From Rheinheimera sp. 1928-s (GTDB lineage Bacteria; Pseudomonadota; Gammaproteobacteria; Enterobacterales; Alteromonadaceae): DNA of 64,000 nt. A program made the position numbers and the translations under genes. This document shows, one piece after another, positions 9,380 through 18,411 of the stretch (position 1 is the first letter of the stretch; each line of letters begins with the position of its first letter). The notes under the pieces were generated by a model, which saw only the letters and a program-made list of their open reading frames with translations, had not been told where the DNA came from and ran no database searches. The stretch lies in contig NZ_JARIXP010000004.1 of assembly GCF_029269265.1 (NCBI RefSeq), forward strand, positions 186,001 through 250,000, in the 5' to 3' direction.

Positions 9380-10363
9380 TTAACGCCAGAAACTAAGTTG
9401 CGACAATTTGTTCATGCTGGCAGTCAGCGCAGAGCTTGCAGCTAAACCAACTTTTTCCGCCAGTTTTCGCTTGATCTGGTATTTCACCTGCACTACTTTT
9501 TTGGTTTTGAATTGCTGCACCAAATAGTCATCGCTGGTTTGTAACTGGTCTATTAAATTTAAATCCAGAGCCTGATAACCAAACCAATGCTCACCTGTGG
9601 CCACTTGTTCCATCACCAGTACAGGCCGGTGTTTAAATACAAAATCTTTAAATAAAATATGGGTCTGTTCCAGCTCTTGCTGAAACTTTTCGCGGCCTTT
9701 GTCGGTGTTTTCCGCAAAGACGGTCACTGTGCGTTTAAATTCACCTGCAGTAAATTGTTCTACATCTATATGATTTTTCTTCAGCAGCTTATGGAAGTTA
9801 GGCAACTGAGCCACGACGCCAATAGAACCAACAATAGCAAAAGGCGCTGCTAAAATACGGTCGGCAATACAAGCCATCATATAACCACCACTGGCTGCAA
9901 CTTTATCTACAGCGACCGTCAGACGGATATTTTGCTGCTTAATTCTGTCAAGTTGCGATGCAGCCAAACCATAACCATGCACTACCCCACCCGGGCTTTC
10001 CAGCCGGATCAGCACTTCATCTGTTTCTGTTGCAACGGCAAGCACAGCTGTCACTTCTTCACGTAATGCTTCGACTTCATGCGCATCCATACTGCCATTA
10101 AAATCCAGCACAAAAAGCCGCTCTTTTGGCTCGTCTTTTTGTTTTTGGTTTTTAACCCAAACTTTATAAGCTTTTTTATCCAGCAGCTGTTGCTGCAAAT
10201 CAGCGGTTAAATCACGATAATCTTCAGATAGATCGCTAAACTCCAACTCACCTTTTTTAGCTTTTTGTTTAGCTGACAGCACAACAGCAACAATAACTGC
10301 GACAGCAATCACCACTGTGGCTGTTTTCGCTAAAAATAAACCGTATTGATATAAAAATTCCAC
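9380..10363 (-). CDS. sohB: Inner-membrane serine protease SohB (peptidase S49)
   Basis: SohB is a signal-peptide-peptidase-like protease anchored in the inner membrane by an N-terminal helix (about 10-30). The S49 fold is visible: FNGSMDAHEVEALREEV, then the SPGG oxyanion turn, the nucleophile Ser158 in AASGGYMMA, and the general base Lys210 in GEFKRTVTVF. The 327-aa length is close to E. coli SohB (349 aa). The start codon is GTG (10363), supported by AAGGAAT about 7 nt upstream. It probably forms a two-gene unit with tpm. Confidence 0.95.
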   Translation of the reverse strand: MEFLYQYGLFLAKTATVVIAVAVIVAVVLSAKQKAKKGELEFSDLSEDYRDLTADLQQQLLDKKAYKVWVKNQKQKDEPKERLFVLDFNGSMDAHEVEALREEVTAVLAVATETDEVLIRLESPGGVVHGYGLAASQLDRIKQQNIRLTVAVDKVAASGGYMMACIADRILAAPFAIVGSIGVVAQLPNFHKLLKKNHIDVEQFTAGEFKRTVTVFAENTDKGREKFQQELEQTHILFKDFVFKHRPVLVMEQVATGEHWFGYQALDLNLIDQLQTSDDYLVQQFKTKKVVQVKYQIKRKLAEKVGLAASSALTASMNKLSQLSFWR

Positions 10364-10494
10364 TTCTATTCCTTTTAAAGAAAAACTAAGGGCATTGTAG
10401 CCTGATGTAGTATTAAAAAATATCGCTATGGTTATAACACTGTCGACACAAGTCCCGACCAGAGGCGCATCGACACTTTATTTTCGCTATAAAA

Positions 10495-10522
10495 AAAGCC
10501 CGGCATCAGAGCCGGGCTTTTA
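10495..10522. terminator. Intrinsic terminator after the VolA-like lipase gene
   Basis: An 11-bp perfect stem (AAAAGCCCGGC / GCCGGGCTTTT, 6-nt loop) lies just beyond the minus-strand lipase stop. The T run reads correctly on the minus strand. The rest of the 173-bp gap upstream of sohB shows no further feature. Confidence 0.85.
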
Positions 10523-10536
10523 CAGACGTAAAAGTA

Positions 10537-12945
10537 TTAGTTAGCAGGAGCCATTACAGCACCGTTGGCAACCACAACACCAGCACCACGACCCATAAAG
10601 AAGCTCACGCTTTGGCCTTGCATTTCAGTTGTTGCTGCTGCACTGGCGGTTGGGCTCAGGATAGAGCTGTGTCCACCTGCAATAAAGCGGCTTAACGCTG
10701 TGCCAGTCACAGGATAAGTACCTGCCACATTATTGACAGCAGAAGCACCTAATAAAGCAGCCAGAGGCTCAGTACCAGCCAAAGGCATAGCTGCAGAGCT
10801 ATTTGGGATCACCTGATCCGGTAACTGATCCGAGCCGTTGCCTACCACTTCAATGATATAAGTTGGGGTTTCAGAAGCCACCAGCATAGAAGCATAGTTA
10901 TTTGGATCACCCGCATCTGTTACTGTCTGCGCTGCAAAAGCAAAAGACGAGAACGAAGCGTTTAATGTGGCCAGTGCTGCCGGATTAGATACAGCAAGCG
11001 CCTGAACAAAGTCATTAAAACAAGCAGCATAAGGAGCTGTCTGACCTGCGCCACACGCGTTGTTTGTAGCAAAGTCTATGTAACCCTGAGCAGTTGCACC
11101 ACCAGCACCTAACAAGACGCTGGCTTTAATGGTTGGGCCAAAAGCAGCTGAATCCAACAGGAAGTTAGCAACAGCACCACCAGGCATAGCTAAGGTTGCA
11201 GAGCGAATGTTATATAAGGCATCCAGTTGTGCGCTGCCGGTTGTGCTGTTGGCTAATGCCACCATAGCAGTACCAGATATTGCACCCAACGAGTGACCTA
11301 AGAACTGCACGTCCTGAGTATTTAATAAACCAGGCTGGTTATTAAAATTCATGCCTAAACGTAAGCCCAGCATATCAGCGATACTTTGACGTAAATTGTC
11401 GCGAGTTACCAACAGGTTCGAGAGATTCATATAGTCTGTGGCGCTGTTAGTTGAAGCATTGATCACCAAATCGCCCACTGTAAAACCGCGACTACCATGT
11501 AACGGATGGTCAATCGCAATAGTGGCAAAACCACGAGCAGATAAAGCACCTGTGATGGCCAGCATATCTTCTTTTCTGGAGGTAATACCATGTTGCAGTA
11601 TCACTACAGGCCAGCCTGCTGCAGGTTTCACCAAACCTAAAGCGGCACCACGAACCTCGTCAGGTACTGTGACCTGCACAGCTAAGGTCTGAGTGCTGTT
11701 TACTTTAGGGATCACGTTAAACTTAGTCAGGTGACGTTGTTTGTCCAGACCAAAATCACGTAAAGCACCACCTGAAGCTGCCTTACAGAAGGCATCATTC
11801 CCCGCCTGAGCCGGATCAGTGATACTGTTTTCCAATGCAGTAATTTGCTCCTGACTCAAAGAAGCGATAATAGCGCCTGAATCACAACGAGCCATCCAGC
11901 GAGTGCTTAAAGGAGCCATTGCGTTTTCAGCTGTTGCAGCACCCAAATAGTACGGCAGGTTAATAGTACCGCTGTACAGTTTTGCCAGTTTAAAAATAAA
12001 ACGTGGGTCTGCCAGACTATCAGCGACGGCTTGTCCTGGGAACAACAGATCAGAGACCACTGCACCAGTATCCGCAATAGCGACTGAAGGAGGCGTATTG
12101 CCATTCAAAGGGCTTGGTGCCATCAACTGTTTGATAGTGGCAAACACCGGGGCAGTAGATTGAGTCGTAATAGCAGCAGTGTAGATAATGCCGGCTTTGT
12201 TAATCGACTGCGCCGAGACTGCATTTTCAAAACTGTTAATTACGCCTTGTAAAGCCAGCTGAGCCGCAGTACCTAAAGGTTTAGTCGCGATGTCTTGTTT
12301 GACCAACTCGTAAGTCGTCGAAGGAGCAACAGAACGGCCTTCACTATCTTTTAACGCATCAGTGAACACCAGAATATAAGTGGTGGCAGGTTTTAATGGC
12401 TTTAACGGGATCACAGCAATGCTGTTGCCACTGGCTCGGGTCACATAATCAACACCAAAGGTCAGACTGCCCACAGCCTTACAGGCAGCGCCACGAGGAA
12501 CAGTACGACAATCTGCATCAGGTGAAGCAGGGTCGCCCATCAGGGTTTCCACTAAATAAACTGAACCTGGTTGCTGCACACTGGCCGCATCTAAGCTGAC
12601 ACCAGAGGTAAAGCTCAGTGCAATAGTAAATGGGTTTTGGGTAGACCAGCCATCTAATGCGCCTAACGCTGTTGAAGGATCGGCGTAATTTGGTGCATCA
12701 AGATGGGCACCGGCTGCATTTTTTTCACCTGGCATAAACAAGGTACCATCTGTAGTGCCTTGTAATAACAAATCGTTAGGTGGTGATAACACGCCGTTGG
12801 CCGGGTCATAAACAACACGTGATAAAGGGATCTGAACCTCACCACCTGTTTGAGTATCGTCTTTAATTTCGTCCAGTGATTCGCCACCACAACCGGCTAA
12901 ACCTAACGCACTGGCAATAGCAAAGCTAAGCAAAAGCTTGTTCAT
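10537..12945 (-). CDS. Outer-membrane lipoprotein lipase / lysophospholipase, VolA (Pla-1/Cef) family
   Basis: The precursor has a signal peptide and lipobox LAGC (Cys19). An N-terminal region of roughly 300 residues matches the bacterial virulence-factor lipase N-terminal type (VVYDPANGVLSPPNDLLL). It is followed by an alpha/beta-hydrolase core with ILQHGITSRKEDM (oxyanion region) and the nucleophile elbow GHSLG, with Ser552 as the candidate catalytic residue. The C-terminal GGHSSIL could supply the catalytic His. VolA of Vibrio cholerae, a surface-exposed lysophospholipase of about this size, is the closest described relative I know; that link is by family resemblance. It stands alone with its own terminator and is divergent from yciK. 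Confidence 0.88.
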   Translation of the reverse strand: MNKLLLSFAIASALGLAGCGGESLDEIKDDTQTGGEVQIPLSRVVYDPANGVLSPPNDLLLQGTTDGTLFMPGEKNAAGAHLDAPNYADPSTALGALDGWSTQNPFTIALSFTSGVSLDAASVQQPGSVYLVETLMGDPASPDADCRTVPRGAACKAVGSLTFGVDYVTRASGNSIAVIPLKPLKPATTYILVFTDALKDSEGRSVAPSTTYELVKQDIATKPLGTAAQLALQGVINSFENAVSAQSINKAGIIYTAAITTQSTAPVFATIKQLMAPSPLNGNTPPSVAIADTGAVVSDLLFPGQAVADSLADPRFIFKLAKLYSGTINLPYYLGAATAENAMAPLSTRWMARCDSGAIIASLSQEQITALENSITDPAQAGNDAFCKAASGGALRDFGLDKQRHLTKFNVIPKVNSTQTLAVQVTVPDEVRGAALGLVKPAAGWPVVILQHGITSRKEDMLAITGALSARGFATIAIDHPLHGSRGFTVGDLVINASTNSATDYMNLSNLLVTRDNLRQSIADMLGLRLGMNFNNQPGLLNTQDVQFLGHSLGAISGTAMVALANSTTGSAQLDALYNIRSATLAMPGGAVANFLLDSAAFGPTIKASVLLGAGGATAQGYIDFATNNACGAGQTAPYAACFNDFVQALAVSNPAALATLNASFSSFAFAAQTVTDAGDPNNYASMLVASETPTYIIEVVGNGSDQLPDQVIPNSSAAMPLAGTEPLAALLGASAVNNVAGTYPVTGTALSRFIAGGHSSILSPTASAAATTEMQGQSVSFFMGRGAGVVVANGAVMAPAN

Positions 12946-13164
12946 ATCTTCTCCCCGTGTCCTGTATTTTTCTTATTCTGCCCCGATAGTTACCTAAAGG
13001 AGTCATTCGTTTTGTGATATTAGCTTTTAACAGCTACGACCAGTTAAACTTAACCCAATCAGAAAAAATTCGCTAGCTCAAATTCAAGCTTGTTGAAGAA
13101 AGGTGCAAAATTAATACAGAGCAGGTATGCTGCCGCCGTTTTTCAACGTCTGGGACCCCTTTCT

Positions 13165-13908
13165 ATGTTTAATTATCAAGCTAAGCCGCAAGCACTGGCA
13201 GACAAAGTTATTCTGGTAACAGGCGCTGGCGACGGCATAGGCAAAGCTGCAGCTCTTTGTTACGCTAAACACGGCGCTACTGTTATATTGTTAGGCAAAA
13301 CCACGTCCAAACTTACAGCAGTCTACGATGAAATAGTGGCCGCTGGCTGGCCGGAACCCGCTATTGTTCCACTGGATTTAAAAGGCGCAACAGCCAAACA
13401 CTATCAAGACATGGCGAGCACTATTAAAGCAGAATTTGGTAAATTGGACGGAGTACTGCACAACGCCGGAATTCTAGGGGTATTAAGCCCTTTTGAACAT
13501 CTTGATTTACCCACCTGGCAGGATATTTTACAGGTGAATGTTACAGCAGCCATGCTGATGAGTCAGGCTCTGATCCCAGTGCTAAAATTAGCCCCACAAA
13601 GTTCAGTTGTCTTTACCTCTTCAGGTGTTGGCCGTCAGGCCAGAGCCTATTGGGGCGGTTATGCGGTATCAAAGTTCGCCACCGAAGGTTTAATGCAACT
13701 GATGGCTGCTGAGTATGAAGGCACCACGCTAAGAGTTAATACAATTAATCCTGGAGCGACGCGCACAAAAATGCGCAGCAAAGCTTATCCGGGTGAAGAT
13801 CAGTTAAGTTTGCCGACAGCAGAACAAATTATGCCTTTGTATTTGTATTTAATGAGTGACGACAGCAAGGCCGTGAATGGCCAGTCGCTGGATGCCCAGC
13901 AGAAGTAA
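13165..13908 (+). CDS. yciK: YciK family short-chain dehydrogenase/reductase
   Basis: This is a cytoplasmic SDR oxidoreductase of unknown physiological substrate. The Rossmann motif TGAGDGIG (19-26), NAG (100-102), a catalytic Ser in TSSGVG (about 152) and YAVSK (Tyr166, Lys170) form a complete active site. The C-terminal LYLYLMSDDSKAVNGQSLDAQ matches the YciK subfamily rather than generic FabG. An upstream in-frame TTG (13090) would add 25 residues unlike the family. The ATG at 13165 gives 247 aa, close to E. coli YciK (252 aa), with GGGA 9 nt upstream. The 219-bp gap to the lipase gene presumably carries both promoters. Confidence 0.92.
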   Translation: MFNYQAKPQALADKVILVTGAGDGIGKAAALCYAKHGATVILLGKTTSKLTAVYDEIVAAGWPEPAIVPLDLKGATAKHYQDMASTIKAEFGKLDGVLHNAGILGVLSPFEHLDLPTWQDILQVNVTAAMLMSQALIPVLKLAPQSSVVFTSSGVGRQARAYWGGYAVSKFATEGLMQLMAAEYEGTTLRVNTINPGATRTKMRSKAYPGEDQLSLPTAEQIMPLYLYLMSDDSKAVNGQSLDAQQK

Positions 13909-13941
13909 CAAGCTTCGCTGTTCCAACAGCACTTTTTCAAT

Positions 13942-13982
13942 GCATAAAAAAACCGGCTCAAACATGGCCGGTTTTTTTATGC
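13942..13982. terminator. Bidirectional intrinsic terminator between yciK and the H-NS-like gene
   Basis: A 16-bp perfect inverted repeat (GCATAAAAAAACCGGC / GCCGGTTTTTTTATGC, 9-nt loop) has T runs on both strands between convergent genes. Confidence 0.9.
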
Positions 13983-13993
13983 TTCTGCGAAAA

Positions 13994-14521
13994 CTACTTC
14001 TTCGACAGAATTTCTTCGCCGTTGGCCTGAGCCCATGCGTTCCACACGTCAACTTTGCTATTGAAGTTTTCAACAGCTTGAGTACCAGCTTCAGCTAATA
14101 AAGCTTCGATGTCCTTGCTGTATTTGCCTTCCACTTTATGAAACGGCACCACTTTAATACCACGGTCAACTAAGGCCTTTTTCATCGTATGTGTTTTCAG
14201 TAAATTTAATTTACCTGCATCTACATAGAAAAATTGGCTCTCTTTATTGATGGTTTTAAATTTAGGTTTAACCGGACGTTTACCTTTTGAATCCGAATCA
14301 TCGTCATGGCTGACAACTACATCAGCATTCATTTGGTAGCCCAGCTGTTCCAGAGTAAAACCCTGAGCTTTAGCTAATGCACGGATCTGAGATAAAACTT
14401 CAGTTTCTTTCTGGCGTTCTACCAACACTGAATTTAACGTCTCAATGACTTCGTGCAGTTTAACTGTAGTGATTTCTTTCGCGGCTTTTTTCAGTTCTTT
14501 TTTATCGAGTAACAATGACAT
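13994..14521 (-). CDS. Putative H-NS-like nucleoid-associated protein with atypical C-terminal half
   Basis: The 175-aa protein has a highly helical N-terminal half (about 1-65) whose pattern resembles the H-NS dimerisation region: short helices, an ERQKETEVLSQIRAL coiled coil, then AQGFTLEQLG like the IADGIDPNEL turn of H-NS. An acidic/basic linker follows (HDDDSDSKGKRPVKPKFK). The C-terminal half (FFYVDAGKLNLLKTHTMKKAL onward) lacks the H-NS DNA-binding loop (GRGR type). The assignment rests on shape only and is uncertain. The start is good (GGGAGAT 6 nt before ATG). Two inverted repeats lie just upstream (14542-14558, 14588-14618) and could be autoregulatory. Confidence 0.45.
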   Translation of the reverse strand: MSLLLDKKELKKAAKEITTVKLHEVIETLNSVLVERQKETEVLSQIRALAKAQGFTLEQLGYQMNADVVVSHDDDSDSKGKRPVKPKFKTINKESQFFYVDAGKLNLLKTHTMKKALVDRGIKVVPFHKVEGKYSKDIEALLAEAGTQAVENFNSKVDVWNAWAQANGEEILSKK

Positions 14522-14541
14522 GAAAATCTCCCATGGATAAA

Positions 14542-14558
14542 TACTATCAAGGATAGTA
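14542..14558. promoter_or_regulatory. Short inverted repeat just upstream of the H-NS-like gene
   Basis: TACTATC and GATAGTA form a perfect 7-bp inverted repeat around AAG, some 20 nt before the start codon. It is either an operator or a 5'-UTR hairpin. Confidence 0.35.
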
Positions 14559-14587
14559 CAGAATCATTCTGCTAAATTAAAGCTTAA

Positions 14588-14618
14588 ATACAATCTTATT
14601 CACTAAATAAGATTGTAT
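14588..14618. promoter_or_regulatory. AT-rich 13-bp perfect inverted repeat between galU and the H-NS-like gene
   Basis: ATACAATCTTATT and AATAAGATTGTAT are exact complements around CACTA. There is no T run and the stem is AT-rich, so an operator for the downstream gene is more likely than a galU terminator. No other clear terminator was seen for galU. Confidence 0.45.
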
Positions 14619-14719
14619 ACAGCGAAGTAGAGATAAAATCTAACTGTGCGCCACCACTCATAGTGAGGTTAATGAAAAAAATGATAAGCCAAATAAAAAT
14701 AACCTTCATCTTTCCCGAA

Positions 14720-15622
14720 TTAGTCTTTTAACAGATACAATTCTTTCAAATAGTTACGGAATTCGTCGGACAATTTTTTGTCCTGCAGCGCATACTCCAC
14801 CACAGCTTTGAGATAGCCGATTTTACTGCCGCAGTCATGCGACTTGCCTTGTAAATGATAGGCTTCAATTTTTTCAATCAATAATAAATGATGTAAAGCA
14901 TCTGTCAGCTGAATTTCGCCACCAGCACCCGGAGCTGTTCGTCGTAACAAATCCCAGACTTTGGCCGATAAAACATAGCGCCCGGTAATCGCCAGGTTAG
15001 AAGGTGCATCTTCAATATCAGGCTTTTCCACCATAGTTCGGATTAAAGCAGATTGCCCTTGCAGCAGTTCTTCGCCCGAAATATCAACTATGCCATATTT
15101 ATTTACTTCCAGTGCCGGTACTGGCTCCACCATAATCTGGCTGGCCCCTGTGGTTTCAAAACGTTCAATCATGGCTTTTAAGTTATGAATGCGGGCATCT
15201 GCATGATACTTGTCGATCAATACATCGGGCAGAATGACAGCAAAAGGTTCATTGCCCACTACAGGTGCGGCACATAAAACTGCATGACCCAAGCCCAAAG
15301 CCACAGGCTGGCGTACCGAAATCACCGTGACATTTTTTGGGTTTATAGAGCGAACATCTTCCAATAAAGACCTTTTTACCCGTTTTTCAAGCTGGGTCTC
15401 CAACTCAAAACTGGTATCAAAATGGTTTTCTATCGAGTTTTTACTGGAATGAGTCACCAGTACTATTTCAGTGATCCCGGCAGCAGCGGCTTCCTCTACT
15501 ACGTACTGGATCAATGGCTTGTCCACCACCGGTAACATTTCTTTTGGAATAACTTTGGTGGCCGGCAACATTCGCGTGCCTAAACCCGCCACAGGGATCA
15601 CTGCTTTTTTCAGCTTTACCAT
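14720..15622 (-). CDS. galU: UTP--glucose-1-phosphate uridylyltransferase
   Basis: GalU makes UDP-glucose from UTP and glucose-1-phosphate, a precursor for LPS core, osmoprotectants and exopolysaccharides such as the one encoded at the right end of this window. The nucleotide-binding signature [12 protein letters not shown] (12-23), the [12 protein letters not shown] motif, GLGHAVLCA, and [19 protein letters not shown] identify bacterial GalU. Length is normal (300 aa). The ATG at 15622 has AAGGAA about 10 nt upstream. It is monocistronic as far as can be seen, and divergent from the carbonic anhydrase gene. Confidence 0.96.
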   Translation of the reverse strand: MVKLKKAVIPVAGLGTRMLPATKVIPKEMLPVVDKPLIQYVVEEAAAAGITEIVLVTHSSKNSIENHFDTSFELETQLEKRVKRSLLEDVRSINPKNVTVISVRQPVALGLGHAVLCAAPVVGNEPFAVILPDVLIDKYHADARIHNLKAMIERFETTGASQIMVEPVPALEVNKYGIVDISGEELLQGQSALIRTMVEKPDIEDAPSNLAITGRYVLSAKVWDLLRRTAPGAGGEIQLTDALHHLLLIEKIEAYHLQGKSHDCGSKIGYLKAVVEYALQDKKLSDEFRNYLKELYLLKD

Positions 15623-15809
15623 GCTGTATAGTTCCTTCAGATGAGCTTTAACTTATTGTTCTATCATACAGTGACCACAATTAAGCAGCCAGATAGATTT
15701 ACAGTCGCTGAATTTATTTGTCTGCGCCATCTCTAGATTCAGTGCTGGTCGGTGTTCTCCAACAGGTAAGATCTGTTATCGTAGCGCCAGTTTTCTACAG
15801 GGTGATTCC

Positions 15810-16466
15810 ATGCGTTCCTTAAAACATTTATTTGCCAATAACAGGTCATGGGCTGAGCGGGTTGAGCAGGAAGCTCCTGGTTTTTTTAAGCAACTCTCAG
15901 AACAACAGGCGCCTGAATATTTATGGATAGGCTGCTCCGACAGCCGGGTTCCGGCCAACGAAATCGTAGGTTTATTGCCGGGCGAACTTTTTGTTCATCG
16001 CAATGTGGCCAATCTGGTGCTGCACTCCGACATCAATTGTTTATCTGTACTGCAATACGCTATCGATATCTTAAAGATAAAGCATATTATTGTCTGTGGT
16101 CATTATGGCTGTGGTGGCGTTGCCGCTGCGATGAACAAACAGCGTATTGGTTTTGTCGATAACTGGTTGCGTAATATTAAAGATGTGTATGCGCTGCACA
16201 GAGAAGAGCTGGACGGTTTTGCCGATGATGGTGAACGAGTCAACCGTCTTTGTGAGCTTAACGTGATGGAACAAGTACGTAATGTGTGCCATACCAGCTT
16301 TGTGCAGGACGCCTGGGAGCGTGGTCAGCCTCTGACTGTACATGGTTGGGTATACAGCCTGCGCAACGGTCATATTAAAGACTTACGCGTCAGTCATTCC
16401 AGCGCTACTCAAATAGATAATATCTACGCACTGGAGCCGACTGAAGAATTTATTATCGAAAAATAA
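15810..16466 (+). CDS. can: Beta-class carbonic anhydrase
   Basis: This cytoplasmic zinc enzyme interconverts CO2 and bicarbonate, supplying bicarbonate for carboxylases. The Zn ligands are Cys42 and Asp44 in GCSDSR and His98 and Cys101 in CGHYGCGG. The Asp-Arg dyad of beta enzymes is intact. At 218 aa it matches E. coli Can (YadF, 220 aa). AGGGTGAT precedes the ATG at a good distance. It converges on the next gene with only 6 bp between stops, and no terminator is visible there. Confidence 0.95.
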   Translation: MRSLKHLFANNRSWAERVEQEAPGFFKQLSEQQAPEYLWIGCSDSRVPANEIVGLLPGELFVHRNVANLVLHSDINCLSVLQYAIDILKIKHIIVCGHYGCGGVAAAMNKQRIGFVDNWLRNIKDVYALHREELDGFADDGERVNRLCELNVMEQVRNVCHTSFVQDAWERGQPLTVHGWVYSLRNGHIKDLRVSHSSATQIDNIYALEPTEEFIIEK

Positions 16467-16472
16467 CTGCCT

Positions 16473-17000
16473 TTAGCGAAACTTCACTTCGGTTTGGGGC
16501 ACACGTTTATACAAAGCGCTGTGCCCTTTCACCCATTTACCGTTTTGTAAATACTCTGAACTAACTTCCAGTTTTCCGCTTTGATCCAGCACTGAATGTG
16601 AACGCACTTGCGTGATCCCCTGAGCATTATTTTCTACCTGCTCTACAGCCTCAATACTTTTAGTGACGGCGTTATAACTCATAGTGCCATGGGTATAAAA
16701 ACCTGCTGTTGTAAAATAATAGTAGGCAATTTTTTGTTGTTTTTGATCCCAAAAAATCATGCTCTCGCCACCATAATCCCCATCATTAATCGAATGCACA
16801 GTTTTAATGGCCTGACCGTTTAACGCCCTGCTCCAGTTGGAGCGATCAATCATTTTTTTCTCTTTGCCAGGTTCTGTTAAATCACCTTCCCAGTGGCTAT
16901 CCAAAAAAGGTCGGAATATTTCCAGTTCAGGGTGTAACACTGGCTCTGCAGCAACGGATGAAAAACTGAAAAGTACAAGAATTAAATACAAGGCTTTCAT
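16473..17000 (-). CDS. Secreted protein of unknown function, probable lipocalin-like beta-barrel
   Basis: The 175-aa precursor has a signal peptide (MKALYLILVLFSFSSVAA, cleavage after AA). The mature part is beta-rich, with HWEGDLTEPGKEKKMIDRSNW, GGESMIFWD and YYYFTTAGFYTHGTM. This pattern recalls the DUF1579/lipocalin-like fold, but I do not recognise the exact family. Its start overlaps the upstream thioesterase stop by 4 bp (ATGA), implying translational coupling. A role with that enzyme in lipid or acyl metabolism is only a guess from position. Confidence 0.6.
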   Translation of the reverse strand: MKALYLILVLFSFSSVAAEPVLHPELEIFRPFLDSHWEGDLTEPGKEKKMIDRSNWSRALNGQAIKTVHSINDGDYGGESMIFWDQKQQKIAYYYFTTAGFYTHGTMSYNAVTKSIEAVEQVENNAQGITQVRSHSVLDQSGKLEVSSEYLQNGKWVKGHSALYKRVPQTEVKFR

Positions 17001-17482
17001 TGATGTTTCTCCTGATAAAAATCCAGCATGTTTTGTTCTACTTCTTGCGAAAAGGCTTTGGTTTTTACTGCATAAGCCTGTAAAAATTTGTCTTCTTCTG
17101 TTTGTGGCACCCAGGCTGGCACTGATGCTGTGTTGCCTTGTGCATCCAAAGCAACAAAACTGATAATGCAGTGGTTGGTCTCCAGCATGTCGCCGCCTTT
17201 GGTATCACCAGAGCGCACCTGCACCAGCACATGCATACTGGTATTGCCTGTGTAGACAATACGGGCGATCAGCTCCACCTGATGCCCCACCAGAATAGGC
17301 CGGCGAAACCTGATAGTACCCACAGAGATGGTGACACAATACAAACCACTCCAGCCGGCTGCGCAGGCATAAGCGACCTGATCTATCCATTTCATCACCA
17401 TACCGCCATGCACTTTGCCACCGAAGTTGACATGGGTAGGTTCTGCTAAAAATCTGAATTCAACTTCTCTTTTACCTGACAT
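16997..17482 (-). CDS. Acyl-CoA thioesterase, hotdog fold (YciA/BACH-like)
   Basis: The protein hydrolyses acyl-CoA to free fatty acid and CoA. The hotdog fold is recognisable from NFGGKVHGGMVMKWIDQVAYACA (19-41), with the catalytic Asp34 in the WID helix typical of the BACH/YciA group, and from the strand VTISVGTIRFRRPILVGHQVEL. Length (161 aa) fits a single-domain enzyme. It heads a two-gene unit with the secreted protein downstream (4-bp overlap). Chain-length preference cannot be read from sequence. Confidence 0.85.
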   Translation of the reverse strand: MSGKREVEFRFLAEPTHVNFGGKVHGGMVMKWIDQVAYACAAGWSGLYCVTISVGTIRFRRPILVGHQVELIARIVYTGNTSMHVLVQVRSGDTKGGDMLETNHCIISFVALDAQGNTASVPAWVPQTEEDKFLQAYAVKTKAFSQEVEQNMLDFYQEKHQ

Positions 17483-17577
17483 CTGAAGGGGCCTTATTTT
17501 GTTTTCCTGAGCATAGCCGTTTTAGCGAAAAAATCGAGACAAGCCGCTGATCTGTCGTCCGTTTTATAAAACATCTG

Positions 17578-18411
17578 CTATAAAATCACTGTTTTATTGC
17601 CATGCACAAACACCCGGTCTTCGAGCACCAGCTGCAAAGCTTTACTCAACACGTTTTTCTCCACATCCCGACCCGCTTTCACCATATCCATAGCGCTGTA
17701 GGTATGATCCACCGGCGTTACCAGTTGCTTGATAATGGGGCCTTCGTCCAGATCGTCCGTGACGAAATGCGCTGTGGCGCCAATAATTTTGACGCCTCTT
17801 TTATGCGCCTGATGATAAGGATTAGCACCAATAAAAGCGGGTAGAAAACTGTGATGAATATTGATAATGCGCTCTTTGTAGTGTGCGACAAAAGCCGGGC
17901 TTAATACCCGCATAAACTTAGCCAGCACCAGATAATCAGCCTGATAAGGGTCTATCACCTGCTGCAACGCCGCTTCATGCTGTTCGCGGCTTAAGTTGAT
18001 ATGGCTGACAAAATGGTAAGGAATATCAAACTTCTCTGCCAGGCTTTGCAAATCCGGATGATTTCCCACTACTGCAGCTATATCCAGCTTTAGCGAGCCA
18101 TCGTAAACCTTCATTAAAATATCACCGAGGCAATGCGCCTCCTTAGTCACCAGAATCACGACTTTTTTTCGCCCGGCGGCTACTAGCTGACGGCTGCTGC
18201 CTTTTGGCAAGGCCCGGTCTAAATCCAGCATCAGAGTTTTGTCATTAAAAATGCCCTCGAGCTGAGTACGCATAAAAAACTGCCCTGAATCCGGGTCAAC
18301 ATATTCAGTATTACGGATAATATTGAGCTGGTGTTTGTAGCAAATATTGGTAATTTGTGCGATTAAACCTTTTGAATCCGGGCATTCAATTAATAAAACT
18401 TTCTTTTCCAT
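17578..18411 (-). CDS. purU: Formyltetrahydrofolate deformylase
   Basis: PurU hydrolyses 10-formyl-THF to formate and THF, feeding formate to PurT and balancing one-carbon units. An N-terminal ACT domain (about 1-85, LLIECPDSKGLIAQITNI) precedes a formyltransferase domain with the catalytic His in NIHHSFLPAF, the PYHQAHKRGVKIIGATAHFV loop and the catalytic Asp in DDLDEGPII. Length is 277 aa (E. coli 280). An in-frame TTG two codons upstream (18417) is possible, but the ATG at 18411 has GAGAG upstream and fits the family. It is monocistronic. Confidence 0.95.
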   Translation of the reverse strand: MEKKVLLIECPDSKGLIAQITNICYKHQLNIIRNTEYVDPDSGQFFMRTQLEGIFNDKTLMLDLDRALPKGSSRQLVAAGRKKVVILVTKEAHCLGDILMKVYDGSLKLDIAAVVGNHPDLQSLAEKFDIPYHFVSHINLSREQHEAALQQVIDPYQADYLVLAKFMRVLSPAFVAHYKERIINIHHSFLPAFIGANPYHQAHKRGVKIIGATAHFVTDDLDEGPIIKQLVTPVDHTYSAMDMVKAGRDVEKNVLSKALQLVLEDRVFVHGNKTVIL

